Assembly: GCA_009845905.1 (NCBI GenBank)
Contig: VXYS01000010.1
Span: 20,658-84,657 of the forward strand
DNA: 64,000 bases
DNA from: Gammaproteobacteria bacterium
GTDB lineage: Bacteria; Pseudomonadota; Gammaproteobacteria; Steroidobacterales; Foliamicaceae
Direction: 5' to 3'
Shown: positions 1 through 8,278 of the stretch, piece by piece
Numbering within the stretch: the stretch's first letter is position 1
How the letters are laid out: every line of letters starts with the position of its first letter
The notes under the pieces: generated by a model
Told to the model about the DNA's origin: nothing
Databases searched by the model: none
Seen by the model: only the letters and a program-made list of their open reading frames with translations
Made by a program: the position numbers and the translations under genes

Positions 1-1
1 C

Positions 2-367
2 AGTCTTCTTAAACATCAATCCGAAGTCGCGCATTTGCAAAAACTCATTGCATCTCTTGCCAAAGTGATCGCTCTTGCATCTGATGAATGGAGTGAAGAA
101 CGGAGCCAAGCCATCAACAAAGCGATCAAAGAAATGCAATTCCACGTTACGGCGCTGCAGTCATTGAGTAATGTTGTCGCGGCGGACGTTGATCAATGGG
201 CGGTGGGGAAAGATAAGGACGGAAAAAGCATTTCGGCGATCATCTACTATGACTTAGGAATGCAGCAGGTAATTGTCGGCGACGCGCATAAACAATTCAT
301 GCAGTCAAAGATGGATGCCCTCAAAAGAATTCAGGACAAGCTGTTCTCATCCATGACGAGATCGTAA
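2..367 (+). CDS. hypothetical protein, 5' end outside window
   Basis: The reading frame is open from the left edge (first full codon at position 2) to the TAA at 365-367, so this is probably the C-terminal part of a longer gene; the TTG at 35 is only the first in-window start-like codon. The visible ~120 residues are hydrophilic and mostly helical, with no membrane segment and no motif I recognise. The next gene starts about 80 bases on in the same direction, so the two may be co-transcribed. Function unknown. Codon use is less GC-biased than in the housekeeping genes at the right end, fitting the accessory character of this end of the window. Confidence 0.6.
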   Translation, partial: SLLKHQSEVAHLQKLIASLAKVIALASDEWSEERSQAINKAIKEMQFHVTALQSLSNVVAADVDQWAVGKDKDGKSISAIIYYDLGMQQVIVGDAHKQFMQSKMDALKRIQDKLFSSMTRS

Positions 368-447
368 TCTCGATCCTTGGTTCGGAGAAAACAGCAGAAC
401 GCTCTTGCGGCGTTTAACGTGATTCCACAACCCAATCGAATTAAAAA

Positions 448-2907
448 GTGAGCGCAAAGAAGAGATACAAGAAGCACTTGGTAAAGGCCGATGAGGTGTT
501 TGAGGCTGGACCAATTCGAGTAGCTCGTTTTGGCAAGCTTGTGCAATGGCAATCTCGGTGGCAAGAGGTTGAATTTGATGAGTTTCAGCAGAATTTAGCA
601 AAGCAGTACCCCGGGATCGTGACTGAGATCGATCAACTAGTTAGGGAGATTGCTTTGCTTGTATCGAAATTGCCGCCGCTCCAGTTGTTGCTACGCGCAC
701 GTCAAGTCGTGATGCTGCACTACGCTGAATTCAAGCCGGAGGCTGAGAGGGACATTGAGGATGTCCTAGCTGTGCGCATGGTTGACTACATTCAAAGTTT
801 GATTGCATCTGTTCCGCCGTCTCATCAACAACGAACAGAAGTGACAGACGAAGATTGGTCAATCCTTCAAGAAAATGTACAAACTCTTTTTTGGAAAGTC
901 AGTTTTGATTATCCAAGAGCATTGGCTGCTAAGGAACGCTTGAAAGACGCCAGTTTTGATCAGAACATGTATCAACTCAAATGGGAGGCTCAACTGTTCT
1001 GGTGCAATGTGCGTGGACATCAATACGAGTCTCACATACCTGCTTATCTCAATGACTTGTTTTTACCTCATTCGAAAGTCTTGCAGGAAGTCCTAGGCAT
1101 TCGCGGAGAAGAATTTGTTAATGCGTTTGTAGACATTAGGGACGCATCTATTTTCGGTATGGGCGATGCCATGAGGGAGTTTGAGAGCATTGATGGCGGG
1201 CTACTCCATACCGTGAAACAAGAGCAGGGAGATCTTTCGGACTGTAGCAAGGAGGATCTTCGGGAACTTTGGTCTCAAGCAATCGAGGAAGAAGGTCTGG
1301 AGCGTCAATTGGGTGATGTATTCGGACGCCTGTTTGGTCTAGATCTTTACGATGTCGAAAAGATAACAAATTTACCTCGTGACCTTCTAAATGATTTGGC
1401 ATGGTCACCAGGAGAAGATCAGGAGTTCTTTGCCGAAGGGGACTATCAGGGCTGGCCTCTGCGCATCTGGCCAATTTTCAAACGTCCCTTCATTCGTGTT
1501 GACGGGCGCTTTTACTGCTTTGATATTCATCCGCTTTTCGATAACTTGTACCGCGTCATCCAGCGAATTGTTGCAAGGCACAAGCCCGAGTATCGAGAGC
1601 AATGGAACCAGAATCAAAGTGAGCTAAGCGAGAGATTACCGCTTGAGTATTTCAAGCAAATGCTGCCAGGCGCGACTGAATGGCGCTCTGTCTTCTATAA
1701 ATCTGCTACTGGATCTGGCAAGAAAGGATGGTGTGAAACTGATGGATTGCTTGTTTTTGATGATCACCTGTTTGTCTTCGAGTGCCGTGGTGGCGCCTTC
1801 AGTTACACATCACCAGCTGTCGATTTTCCCTCTCACATTGCGTCTCTTGAAAACCTCGTTGTAAAGCCTGCTAATCAAGGCAAACGATTTCTTGATTACC
1901 TTAGTAGTTCGGACTGCGTTTCAATATTCGATCACAGTCACCAAAAGGTTGGCGAACTACGGCAAGCGGATTTCCGTCACATCACCATTGTTGCTGTAAC
2001 TCTTGATTCATTTACGGAACTTGCCGCCCGATTGCTACATTTGTCCAAAATCGGCGTGGAAACAGAAGACATGCCCGTTTGGTCGGTTTCTTTAGATGAC
2101 CTAAGAGCGTTCGTTGACGTCTTCACAAGCCCACTAATTTTTCTGCATTTTATAGAGCAACGAATGCAGGCCACTAAATCTGAGGCAGTTGAGTGTAACG
2201 ATGAGCTTGATCATCTGGGGCTTTACTTGAAGCACAATCATTACGTTCACTACATGGAAAGCTTGAGTGGTCCTGACGGAATAGCTTTGAGGCTCTTTGG
2301 CTATCGCTCTGAATTGGATCGCTTTTTCTCCGAGCGAGTTAAGGATCCTACAATCACGTGTTGGTTGGGCCAAGAAATACCGTCTCGCATTGGCGAAGTA
2401 ATTGAATTGCTCACGGACGGGGAGAAGTATGGTCGGTCGCGGGTGGCCGCGTTTCTTTTGGACATAAGCACTGATTGGCGTGAAATTCTCTCGTCGCATA
2501 TTGAGGAACAGCTTAAGCAACTTAGTGTTAAACGCGCAGCGCCTTATTCCTCACATGGAGATGTAAGACTAACTTTGTTTTGTTGGAAGAGCCCCACATC
2601 CTTGAGAGATGCGGACATGGCGTTGGATCATGCGCGCGCTGTTGCGCTCATAAATTCTGATGAGAATCGTCTTCTACTGGAATTAACATATGGTGAGGAC
2701 GATGTCCTTGAGGACGCGTCTTGGCAATGGGTAACTGCAAACCTCATACCTGAACATTCCCGCTCCAGACTGCAAGCAGAAGCCGAGAGGCTTCGTAATC
2801 GCCGCATCAAGAATGTGAGGGCCTCTAGGGGAAAGATTGGTCGAAACGATCCGTGCCCATGTGGAAGTGGCAAGAAATGGAAGAAGTGTTGTCTTGGCCG
2901 ACATTAG
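448..2907 (+). CDS. SEC-C motif protein with nuclease-like core
   Basis: An 819-residue protein starting at GTG 448. Its C-terminus (about residues 798-815, GRNDPCPCGSGKKWKKCC) is a clear SEC-C zinc-binding motif, as on the tail of SecA and on many unrelated proteins. Around residues 425-450 the pattern E430-T-D432-GLLVFDDHLFVFE445-C-R447 resembles the core of NERD/PD-(D/E)XK nucleases (acid, then ExK), with Arg where Lys is usual. No membrane segment or signal peptide. It lies between a partial small ORF and a small membrane-protein gene in the same orientation, upstream of a restriction-modification pair, so a defence role is plausible. The function is inferred; the altered ExR could mean an inactive or non-canonical site. 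Confidence 0.7.
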   Translation: MSAKKRYKKHLVKADEVFEAGPIRVARFGKLVQWQSRWQEVEFDEFQQNLAKQYPGIVTEIDQLVREIALLVSKLPPLQLLLRARQVVMLHYAEFKPEAERDIEDVLAVRMVDYIQSLIASVPPSHQQRTEVTDEDWSILQENVQTLFWKVSFDYPRALAAKERLKDASFDQNMYQLKWEAQLFWCNVRGHQYESHIPAYLNDLFLPHSKVLQEVLGIRGEEFVNAFVDIRDASIFGMGDAMREFESIDGGLLHTVKQEQGDLSDCSKEDLRELWSQAIEEEGLERQLGDVFGRLFGLDLYDVEKITNLPRDLLNDLAWSPGEDQEFFAEGDYQGWPLRIWPIFKRPFIRVDGRFYCFDIHPLFDNLYRVIQRIVARHKPEYREQWNQNQSELSERLPLEYFKQMLPGATEWRSVFYKSATGSGKKGWCETDGLLVFDDHLFVFECRGGAFSYTSPAVDFPSHIASLENLVVKPANQGKRFLDYLSSSDCVSIFDHSHQKVGELRQADFRHITIVAVTLDSFTELAARLLHLSKIGVETEDMPVWSVSLDDLRAFVDVFTSPLIFLHFIEQRMQATKSEAVECNDELDHLGLYLKHNHYVHYMESLSGPDGIALRLFGYRSELDRFFSERVKDPTITCWLGQEIPSRIGEVIELLTDGEKYGRSRVAAFLLDISTDWREILSSHIEEQLKQLSVKRAAPYSSHGDVRLTLFCWKSPTSLRDADMALDHARAVALINSDENRLLLELTYGEDDVLEDASWQWVTANLIPEHSRSRLQAEAERLRNRRIKNVRASRGKIGRNDPCPCGSGKKWKKCCLGRH

Positions 2908-2993
2908 GTGGGAGGAATCGTCCAAGAATCTATGCAATCTCCCAATGTCAATTGTTAATCAGCGGGACGACGCGCTCATCGGTCAGGTGACAA

Positions 2994-3407
2994 ATGTCTG
3001 AGTTCTTGAAGGATATTGGCCCACTGCTTACGGTGATAATCCCCCTGGTTGGCGCTATCGCTGTGTGGTGCTTAAATGAATTGGCCAAGCGGCGCTGGGA
3101 GAGGTATAAGCGCAAAGAGGAGAGATACGTAAGCCTACTTAACTCACTTCGTGGATTCTACGTGAGTCCCCAGGACGCGAAGCAGAAGGAGAGATTTCTT
3201 GAAGAATTCCGTCTCGCGTGGTTGTACTGTCCAGACAAGGTGATTAAAGCAGGGAACGCGTTTCTCGCTACCCTTGCGATTGGGGCCAAGTGTTCCGATC
3301 AAGAGAAAGAGAGTGCTCTCGCAGGATTTGTGCTTGCATTGAGAAACGACCTCAACTCCTCGACGAAATTAAAGGTTGACGACCACCGTAACTGGCAAAG
3401 CACCTAA
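2994..3407 (+). CDS. small single-pass membrane protein, unknown function
   Basis: A 137-residue protein from ATG 2994. Residues ~9-28 (PLLTVIIPLVGAIAVWCLNE) form one hydrophobic segment, followed by a strongly basic stretch (AKRRWERYKRKEERY), which predicts N-out/C-in topology with a ~100-residue helical cytoplasmic domain. A conserved-looking FYVSPQD... WLYCPDKVIKA block suggests a real, conserved family, but I cannot name it. It follows the SEC-C gene by 86 bases in the same direction and may share its transcript. Function unknown; the neighbourhood points to a membrane-associated part of an accessory system. Confidence 0.6.
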   Translation: MSEFLKDIGPLLTVIIPLVGAIAVWCLNELAKRRWERYKRKEERYVSLLNSLRGFYVSPQDAKQKERFLEEFRLAWLYCPDKVIKAGNAFLATLAIGAKCSDQEKESALAGFVLALRNDLNSSTKLKVDDHRNWQST

Positions 3408-3748
3408 ATTGGCTCGCTAAAATCGCTGAATAAATTCGCCGACCCAAGCACCTCGCTCATAACTGGTAAAAACCCGCCATTCTGAAGGGCTAAACCACTG
3501 ATGAGTATTCTGCCGCGAAACGTCAACGGGTTTGCAGACCGCCAGAATATCCGTGAACCGGACACGCTCCCGCAGATGGCGTACATTGCCCGCCGCATGA
3601 TTGTCAGGTGGCTACGCTATGCGAGCCTGATCGCCAAGATAAAATCCCCGCTTTTACAGTTACTTACAGGCGCTACCGCTCTGGGTTGTACTCGCGGTTC
3701 ATTAGCGTATATAGTTGCTGAACGTGTTTGTGTTTGGAGGTGCGCGTG
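3408..3748. other. intergenic region without a credible gene
   Basis: About 340 bases separate the membrane-protein gene from the methyltransferase gene. An 82-codon open frame at 3501-3749 has no family resemblance and biased composition, so I treat it as chance. The right part carries a possible promoter for the restriction-modification pair. No tRNA, long repeat or palindrome was seen. Confidence 0.5.
3686..3713 (+). promoter_or_regulatory. possible sigma-70 promoter of the RM pair
   Basis: TTGTAC (3686-3691) and TATATA (3708-3713) are separated by 16 bases and lie 35 bases upstream of the probable methyltransferase start at 3749. The boxes resemble -35/-10 consensus; the assignment is by eye only. 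Confidence 0.35.
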
Positions 3749-4762
3749 ATGGAACACGCTGCTACACAAAGAGTTGATCGGTCGGCACTGCCGACAAACC
3801 TTCCCTCTCCTTCCCAAGCCTCTTTCCCCTTCCGCTCGCAAAGACAATCACGCGAGGCAGCGCACGCTGCGTTCCTTCGTTCACTGCGCAGCAATGGCAA
3901 GCTTGATTACAAACGGTACCTCGCCTCGCCGTTGCGCTATGCGGGGGGGAAGAGTCTGGCGGTCGGTTACATTGTCGAACGCTTTCCTTCCAACCTAGAG
4001 CGGATGGCCGCGCCATTTTTAGGCGGCGGATCAGTAGAGATCGCCTGCGCCAACGAATTGGGGATTAGGGTATATGGCTACGACGTTTTCGACATCCTCT
4101 GCACCTATTGGCAGGTGCAATTGCGAAACCCGAAGGCGCTCGCTAGGCGAATGCGGAATTTTTCGCCGGACAGGGACACGTTCGCCGTAGTCAAGAAGCG
4201 GATGCTACGGCACTGGAAGCACGGGGAGACTTTGGAAAAGAAGGACTTGGCTGCGCACTACTATTTCAACTCCAATACATCCTACGGACCCCATTTTCTC
4301 GGCTGGCCTTCCGACGTATATCTGAATTCGAACCGGTACGAGAAGATGGTAAAGAAGGCCGAGGATTTCCGGGCACCAAACCTCTCGGTGAAATGTATGA
4401 GCTTTGAGAAATCCATCCCAAACCACAAGAAGGATTTTCTCTATTGTGATCCCCCGTACTACTTGGATGAAGGCAAGACTTTCGTCGGTATGTATCCACA
4501 CCGCAATTTCCCGATTCACCATAAAGGCTTCGACCACGAGAAACTGCGGGATCTATTGCTCGAACACAAGGGCGGCTTTGTGCTTTCCTACAACGACTGC
4601 GAAATAGTCCGCGATTGGTATTCCGACTGCAACATTGATGAGCCAAGCTGGCAATACACCTTTGGGCAAGGAGACACGCGGATTGGCGAGAATCGAGCTG
4701 AATTAAATGGTGGTTCGCATATTAAGCGGTCCCATGAATTGCTGATCTGGCGGCACCCTTGA
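3749..4762 (+). CDS. D12-class DNA N6-adenine methyltransferase
   Basis: A 337-residue protein of the D12 (Dam/M.DpnIIA-like) family, transferring methyl from S-adenosylmethionine to adenine N6. Visible motifs: SPLRYAGGKS (60-69) with FLGGGS (90-95) for cofactor binding, and the catalytic DPPYYL (234-239). I chose ATG 3749 because GGAGG at 3736-3740 sits 8 bases upstream; an in-frame TTG at 3728 is less likely. The TGA overlaps the ATG of the next gene by one base (TGATG), implying translational coupling to a probable endonuclease. Together they look like a type II restriction-modification system. The recognition site cannot be read from sequence. Confidence 0.9.
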   Translation: MEHAATQRVDRSALPTNLPSPSQASFPFRSQRQSREAAHAAFLRSLRSNGKLDYKRYLASPLRYAGGKSLAVGYIVERFPSNLERMAAPFLGGGSVEIACANELGIRVYGYDVFDILCTYWQVQLRNPKALARRMRNFSPDRDTFAVVKKRMLRHWKHGETLEKKDLAAHYYFNSNTSYGPHFLGWPSDVYLNSNRYEKMVKKAEDFRAPNLSVKCMSFEKSIPNHKKDFLYCDPPYYLDEGKTFVGMYPHRNFPIHHKGFDHEKLRDLLLEHKGGFVLSYNDCEIVRDWYSDCNIDEPSWQYTFGQGDTRIGENRAELNGGSHIKRSHELLIWRHP

Positions 4763-5529
4763 TGCCTGGTAGGCGGGGAGGCACCCCCGAGCAAGGCAGG
4801 GCATATCGCGAACGAGGTATTCAAGCCGCAAAACGCTTTGCTCTCTTACTTGGGCTACCACGAGACTACGAAAGAGACCTAAAGGCAAAGAAGGATGTAA
4901 TTGACCCAGCGGGAGACGCCCACTCCGTCAAGGCGGGACGAGGAAAGTGGCAAGTTTTCTTATATAGACGGAACCGGTTTCTTACGGATGACGGATTCCA
5001 GACTCTCAATGGCATCGGGGGACTTCTTGTCCACTGCATTGACGCTTTCCCGGAACGCTTTGAAGAATATCAAGCCAACAAGACCGCCGCCAAAGAAGTA
5101 TTGAAATATCCGATGCGCGAACTCAAAGATCGGTTTCAGCGTAAAGTCTTGGTTCGCGGATTCCTTCGCAAAGCTGTATTCAATGGCACGGAAGTCAACT
5201 ATCTCACAATTTGGCACGATGGGGCTTATCACGTCTATTGGAGCGACGATGTTGTGCGAATTATGGGCGACGGATTCAATGTGGAGAATTCAAAGGCTCG
5301 TCACGCCGGCCAATTCGACGATCAAAAGGTATTGTTCCGACATGCAGGTAGGAACGTAGGGGAACTGGAAATGCGAAACAGTAGCGCGGGACACTATCGC
5401 GAAGTTTTATTCAATATAAATAAAGGTCCTTTTATGGCTCTTCTCGAAGAAGCAGCACTCGAAACCCGCATTTTCTCACCGGAGATAATCGTCTACGGGC
5501 AAGCCATTAACAAATTTGGCAGGTGGTAA
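4762..5529 (+). CDS. probable type II restriction endonuclease
   Basis: A 255-residue soluble protein starting at ATG 4762 inside the methyltransferase stop (TGATG). Near the N-terminus D45/D48 and S55-V-K57 in KKDVIDPAGDAHSVKAG, followed by GKWQVFLY, resemble a PD-(D/E)XK site of the D...xVK type with a flanking beta strand. Position, coupling and size fit the cognate endonuclease of the D12 methyltransferase. I do not recognise a named subtype or specificity. A short hairpin terminator follows within about 80 bases, so the pair probably forms a closed two-gene unit. Confidence 0.7.
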   Translation: MPGRRGGTPEQGRAYRERGIQAAKRFALLLGLPRDYERDLKAKKDVIDPAGDAHSVKAGRGKWQVFLYRRNRFLTDDGFQTLNGIGGLLVHCIDAFPERFEEYQANKTAAKEVLKYPMRELKDRFQRKVLVRGFLRKAVFNGTEVNYLTIWHDGAYHVYWSDDVVRIMGDGFNVENSKARHAGQFDDQKVLFRHAGRNVGELEMRNSSAGHYREVLFNINKGPFMALLEEAALETRIFSPEIIVYGQAINKFGRW

Positions 5530-5587
5530 ATCGAAACCTGTCGGAGTTTGAACCAAACCGGAATTCTCGAAGACTCTTTGTCGTGAG

Positions 5588-5612
5588 AAAGGCCACTTTG
5601 GGTGGCTTTTCT
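5588..5612 (+). terminator. rho-independent terminator after the RM pair
   Basis: AAAGgCCAC (5588-5596) pairs with GTGGCTTT (5602-5609) around a short loop, with one bulged G, and is followed by a T-rich tract. It lies about 60 bases past the stop of the endonuclease gene. Confidence 0.55.
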
Positions 5613-5738
5613 GCTGCCCACCCTGTCCTGGTACTTCATCTACTCATGGATCATCGACGGGGCCTTCGCATAACCCCTCGGAAACGAGCGATGCCGATGA
5701 CGACCCAAATATCGTTGAATACAGGACGCACTGCCTAG

Positions 5739-6914
5739 TTAATTACTGGCCAACAACTCCACAACCTTTTCACGGTGTCGGTCAATGTCGGCTTTCGCGA
5801 AGTCCAGCTGCTCGTCGGTCAAATCCTCGTATGCGGGGAGCTGTTTCTCGAAATCCTGCAATCTTTGTGCCATTCCTTCCAGGGAGATACTGTCAAAGAC
5901 ACCGTTTCTCAAGAACATACGAGCCACTCTCAATAGATCAGCCGGCAATTGATCGCCTTTGGCCATCCGGTTGGTAATCCACAGATATAGATCGACGATC
6001 TGCAATCCGATGCTGCGCTCGCTGGACTTCACTTCCGGAGCCTCAATGGGCAAATCTCTCAACTGCACATGTTTCGCGTCCAAGTCGCGAAACATGGGAT
6101 GGAAGGAGTAGGCTTCGCGAACGGCCACACCCGCTTTTTCCAGCCCTTCGGCAATCCTAGTCAGATTGTAGTGGGTTTCGATCTGCGCATTGTTGAATTC
6201 CTGCTGACGATCTATCTTGATCGACGTTCGCCCCCTCCACCTGCGCCTTCGAGACCTTCGTGCAATCGCGCGTACGACGAACTGGTACCCTACCGCGTTA
6301 GGTGAAACGAGCTTCTTGTCGAAAATTCCGAAGTCAAGCGCCAAAGGGTTTCTGGTTCCGAACTCGAAGGCGTCGATAAACAACTCCTTTACTCTTGGCT
6401 GCAAGTCGGAGCGAATTGTTCTGGCCTTCAGATCGCTCAATAGATCAACTATGCGTTCCTGGTTCACTTTGTCCTTCTTTGTGATACAGAGCGCCCATGC
6501 TTTCTTGAGCAATTCTTCGTCGACAAGCTGGGTGAGAAAGTGGATGGCCGCAAATCTCAAGGGTGTCCAATAGAGATCCCATTTGACCGCCTTGTTGAGT
6601 CCGGCATCGAAAACGGCATCGAATAGAAGCACGAGTGCGTACGTCGGCTTGTCGATGTAGTAATAGTCAAAGGAAAAACGGAATTTCTTCTGTAGCGCGC
6701 GCAACTGATCCGCGATCTTGACCATGCCGCCCACGCCCATCTCGTTGGCATGCAAAACAGGAACACCCAAGCGTGTCGTCATTCTTCTATGCACGCCTTT
6801 GCCTAGCAAATCAACGTTCAGAGCGCTGGAGAGCACACCGTAACTGAGTCTCGGCTGGCTCGTGTCGAACAGGTTCATCCCTGTATTGCCCGATTCGTCG
6901 ATGTGGAAAAACAT
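5739..6914 (-). CDS. DUF3800 domain protein
   Basis: A 391-residue protein whose N-terminus MFFHIDESGNTG carries the diagnostic hD-E-S-G-N motif of DUF3800, a family predicted to adopt an RNase H-like fold with the D-E pair in the active centre. The rest is soluble and mixed alpha/beta with a charged C-terminal helix. DUF3800 genes often occur in mobile or defence-rich regions. This copy is convergent to the RM pair and divergent from the DUF4268-like nuclease gene. Substrate unknown; nuclease activity is a prediction for the family, not shown here. Confidence 0.8.
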   Translation of the reverse strand: MFFHIDESGNTGMNLFDTSQPRLSYGVLSSALNVDLLGKGVHRRMTTRLGVPVLHANEMGVGGMVKIADQLRALQKKFRFSFDYYYIDKPTYALVLLFDAVFDAGLNKAVKWDLYWTPLRFAAIHFLTQLVDEELLKKAWALCITKKDKVNQERIVDLLSDLKARTIRSDLQPRVKELFIDAFEFGTRNPLALDFGIFDKKLVSPNAVGYQFVVRAIARRSRRRRWRGRTSIKIDRQQEFNNAQIETHYNLTRIAEGLEKAGVAVREAYSFHPMFRDLDAKHVQLRDLPIEAPEVKSSERSIGLQIVDLYLWITNRMAKGDQLPADLLRVARMFLRNGVFDSISLEGMAQRLQDFEKQLPAYEDLTDEQLDFAKADIDRHREKVVELLASN

Positions 6915-7057
6915 GAGGCGCTTCTTGGACAGGATTTCCTAACAATCTTGATATTACATTCGATCCAATCGTCGATTAGCTACGTGCCTACAGCGATTCA
7001 GAAGGGTCAGCCAAGAGGCATAATCTGCCGTCCTTCAACCTCAATATATGAGCCCCT

Positions 7058-8218
7058 ATGTTTAAGGTGAACCTGTCGGAGAATCGCCTCGTCCGGCTTG
7101 AAAAGCGGCGTTTTAACGATCTGAATCTGCAAGAGCGGCCCCATCTTCAGGAGTGGCTGGTGCAAACGCCGGAGGCGCTTGGCGAGGAACTACTGGTCAT
7201 CCAGAAGGAATTCGACGGCTTCGCGGACACCCGCGAGCGGCTCGATTTGCTGGCGCTTGACAAGGAAGGCCGGCTGGTGGTCATTGAGAACAAGCTCGAC
7301 GATTCCGGCCGCGATGTCGTGTGGCAGGCACTCAAGTACGTGGCCTATTGCTCAAGCCTCAAGAAGGCGGAGATCGTTGAAATCTATCAGAAGTACCTTG
7401 ATCGGTGGCTAGACGGCCAGAACGCAGTGGCAAACCTGTGCGAATTCCTCGACATCGAAGATCTCGACGACACGGTACTGAACGCGGGCAATGAACAACG
7501 GTTGATATTGGTCGCGGCGAATTTTCGCAAGGAAGTCACGGCGACCGTACTGTGGCTGATCGGACACGGAGTTCAGGCGCAGTGCTTTCGGGTGATGCCT
7601 TACAGCTTCGGCGAGGAGCTTCTGATCGACCTGCAACAGATCATCCCGACGCCCGAGGCTGCGGATTACATGATCGGAATGGCCGCGAAGGAATCAGAGG
7701 AAAAGTCGGTACAGGGCACACAAAAGCGCCGCCAGGAGATGCGGCGGGCTTTCTGGACAAGTACGCTGGAGGAGCTGCGGTCCCGCAACATTTCACGATA
7801 CGCCAACATCAGCCCTTCGAAGGATCACTGGCTGAGCAGCGCCACCGGCGTGTCAGGCTGCGGATTCAGCCTGATTTTCTTGAAGAGCGAGGCGCGCGTT
7901 GAACTTTACCTCGCGCGTGCCGAGGCAAGCGAGAACAAATGGATTTTCGATCGGCTTGAACGGGAGAGGCAGGAAATCGAAGAGCGTTTTGGCGCGGAAC
8001 TCAAATGGCAAAGGCTGGACGACAAGAAGGCGAGCAGAATATCTCACGCACATCCGTTCGATGGATTTAATGACGAGAACTGGCCGGACATGATTGAGTG
8101 GCTGTGCCAGCACTTCGTCAAGCTGGAGGACGCGTTCTCGGAACCGCTCGCGCGTCTGAACCGGCGCTTGAGGTCACAGGGCGGCATTTCAGTAGGTAGT
8201 GGGAGCGATACCCGCTGA
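7058..8218 (+). CDS. NucS-like/DUF4268 PD-(D/E)XK nuclease-type protein
   Basis: A 386-residue protein. The N-terminal ~110 residues contain RERLDLLALDKEGRLVVIEN, then K79; D63 and E77-N-K79 match the PD-(D/E)XK core of NucS/RecB-like nucleases, and W89-Q90 follows in the next helix. The C-terminal part (about 220-375) with WTSTLEEL, a W-rich segment and a GFSLIFLKSEARVELYLAR strand pair resembles DUF4268. Such proteins are widespread, often beside restriction or defence genes. No membrane segment. A nuclease activity is inferred from the intact catalytic triad; its target is unknown. Confidence 0.8.
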   Translation: MFKVNLSENRLVRLEKRRFNDLNLQERPHLQEWLVQTPEALGEELLVIQKEFDGFADTRERLDLLALDKEGRLVVIENKLDDSGRDVVWQALKYVAYCSSLKKAEIVEIYQKYLDRWLDGQNAVANLCEFLDIEDLDDTVLNAGNEQRLILVAANFRKEVTATVLWLIGHGVQAQCFRVMPYSFGEELLIDLQQIIPTPEAADYMIGMAAKESEEKSVQGTQKRRQEMRRAFWTSTLEELRSRNISRYANISPSKDHWLSSATGVSGCGFSLIFLKSEARVELYLARAEASENKWIFDRLERERQEIEERFGAELKWQRLDDKKASRISHAHPFDGFNDENWPDMIEWLCQHFVKLEDAFSEPLARLNRRLRSQGGISVGSGSDTR

Positions 8219-8278
8219 GTCTCATACGCATCGCGCATCCGTGTCGCCGTTACCGAGGGAAGCGATCGCTTACGGGCA

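Noticed and set aside
2850..2907. SEC-C tail as evidence for a SecA-like translocase
   Set aside because: No SecA ATPase motifs are present; SEC-C occurs on many unrelated proteins.
3501..3749. 82-codon plus-strand frame before the methyltransferase
   Set aside because: No ribosome binding site that fits, no family resemblance, and it runs into the promoter region of the next gene.
5523..5738. 71-codon frame after the restriction endonuclease
   Set aside because: It contains the terminator hairpin and shows no protein-like features.
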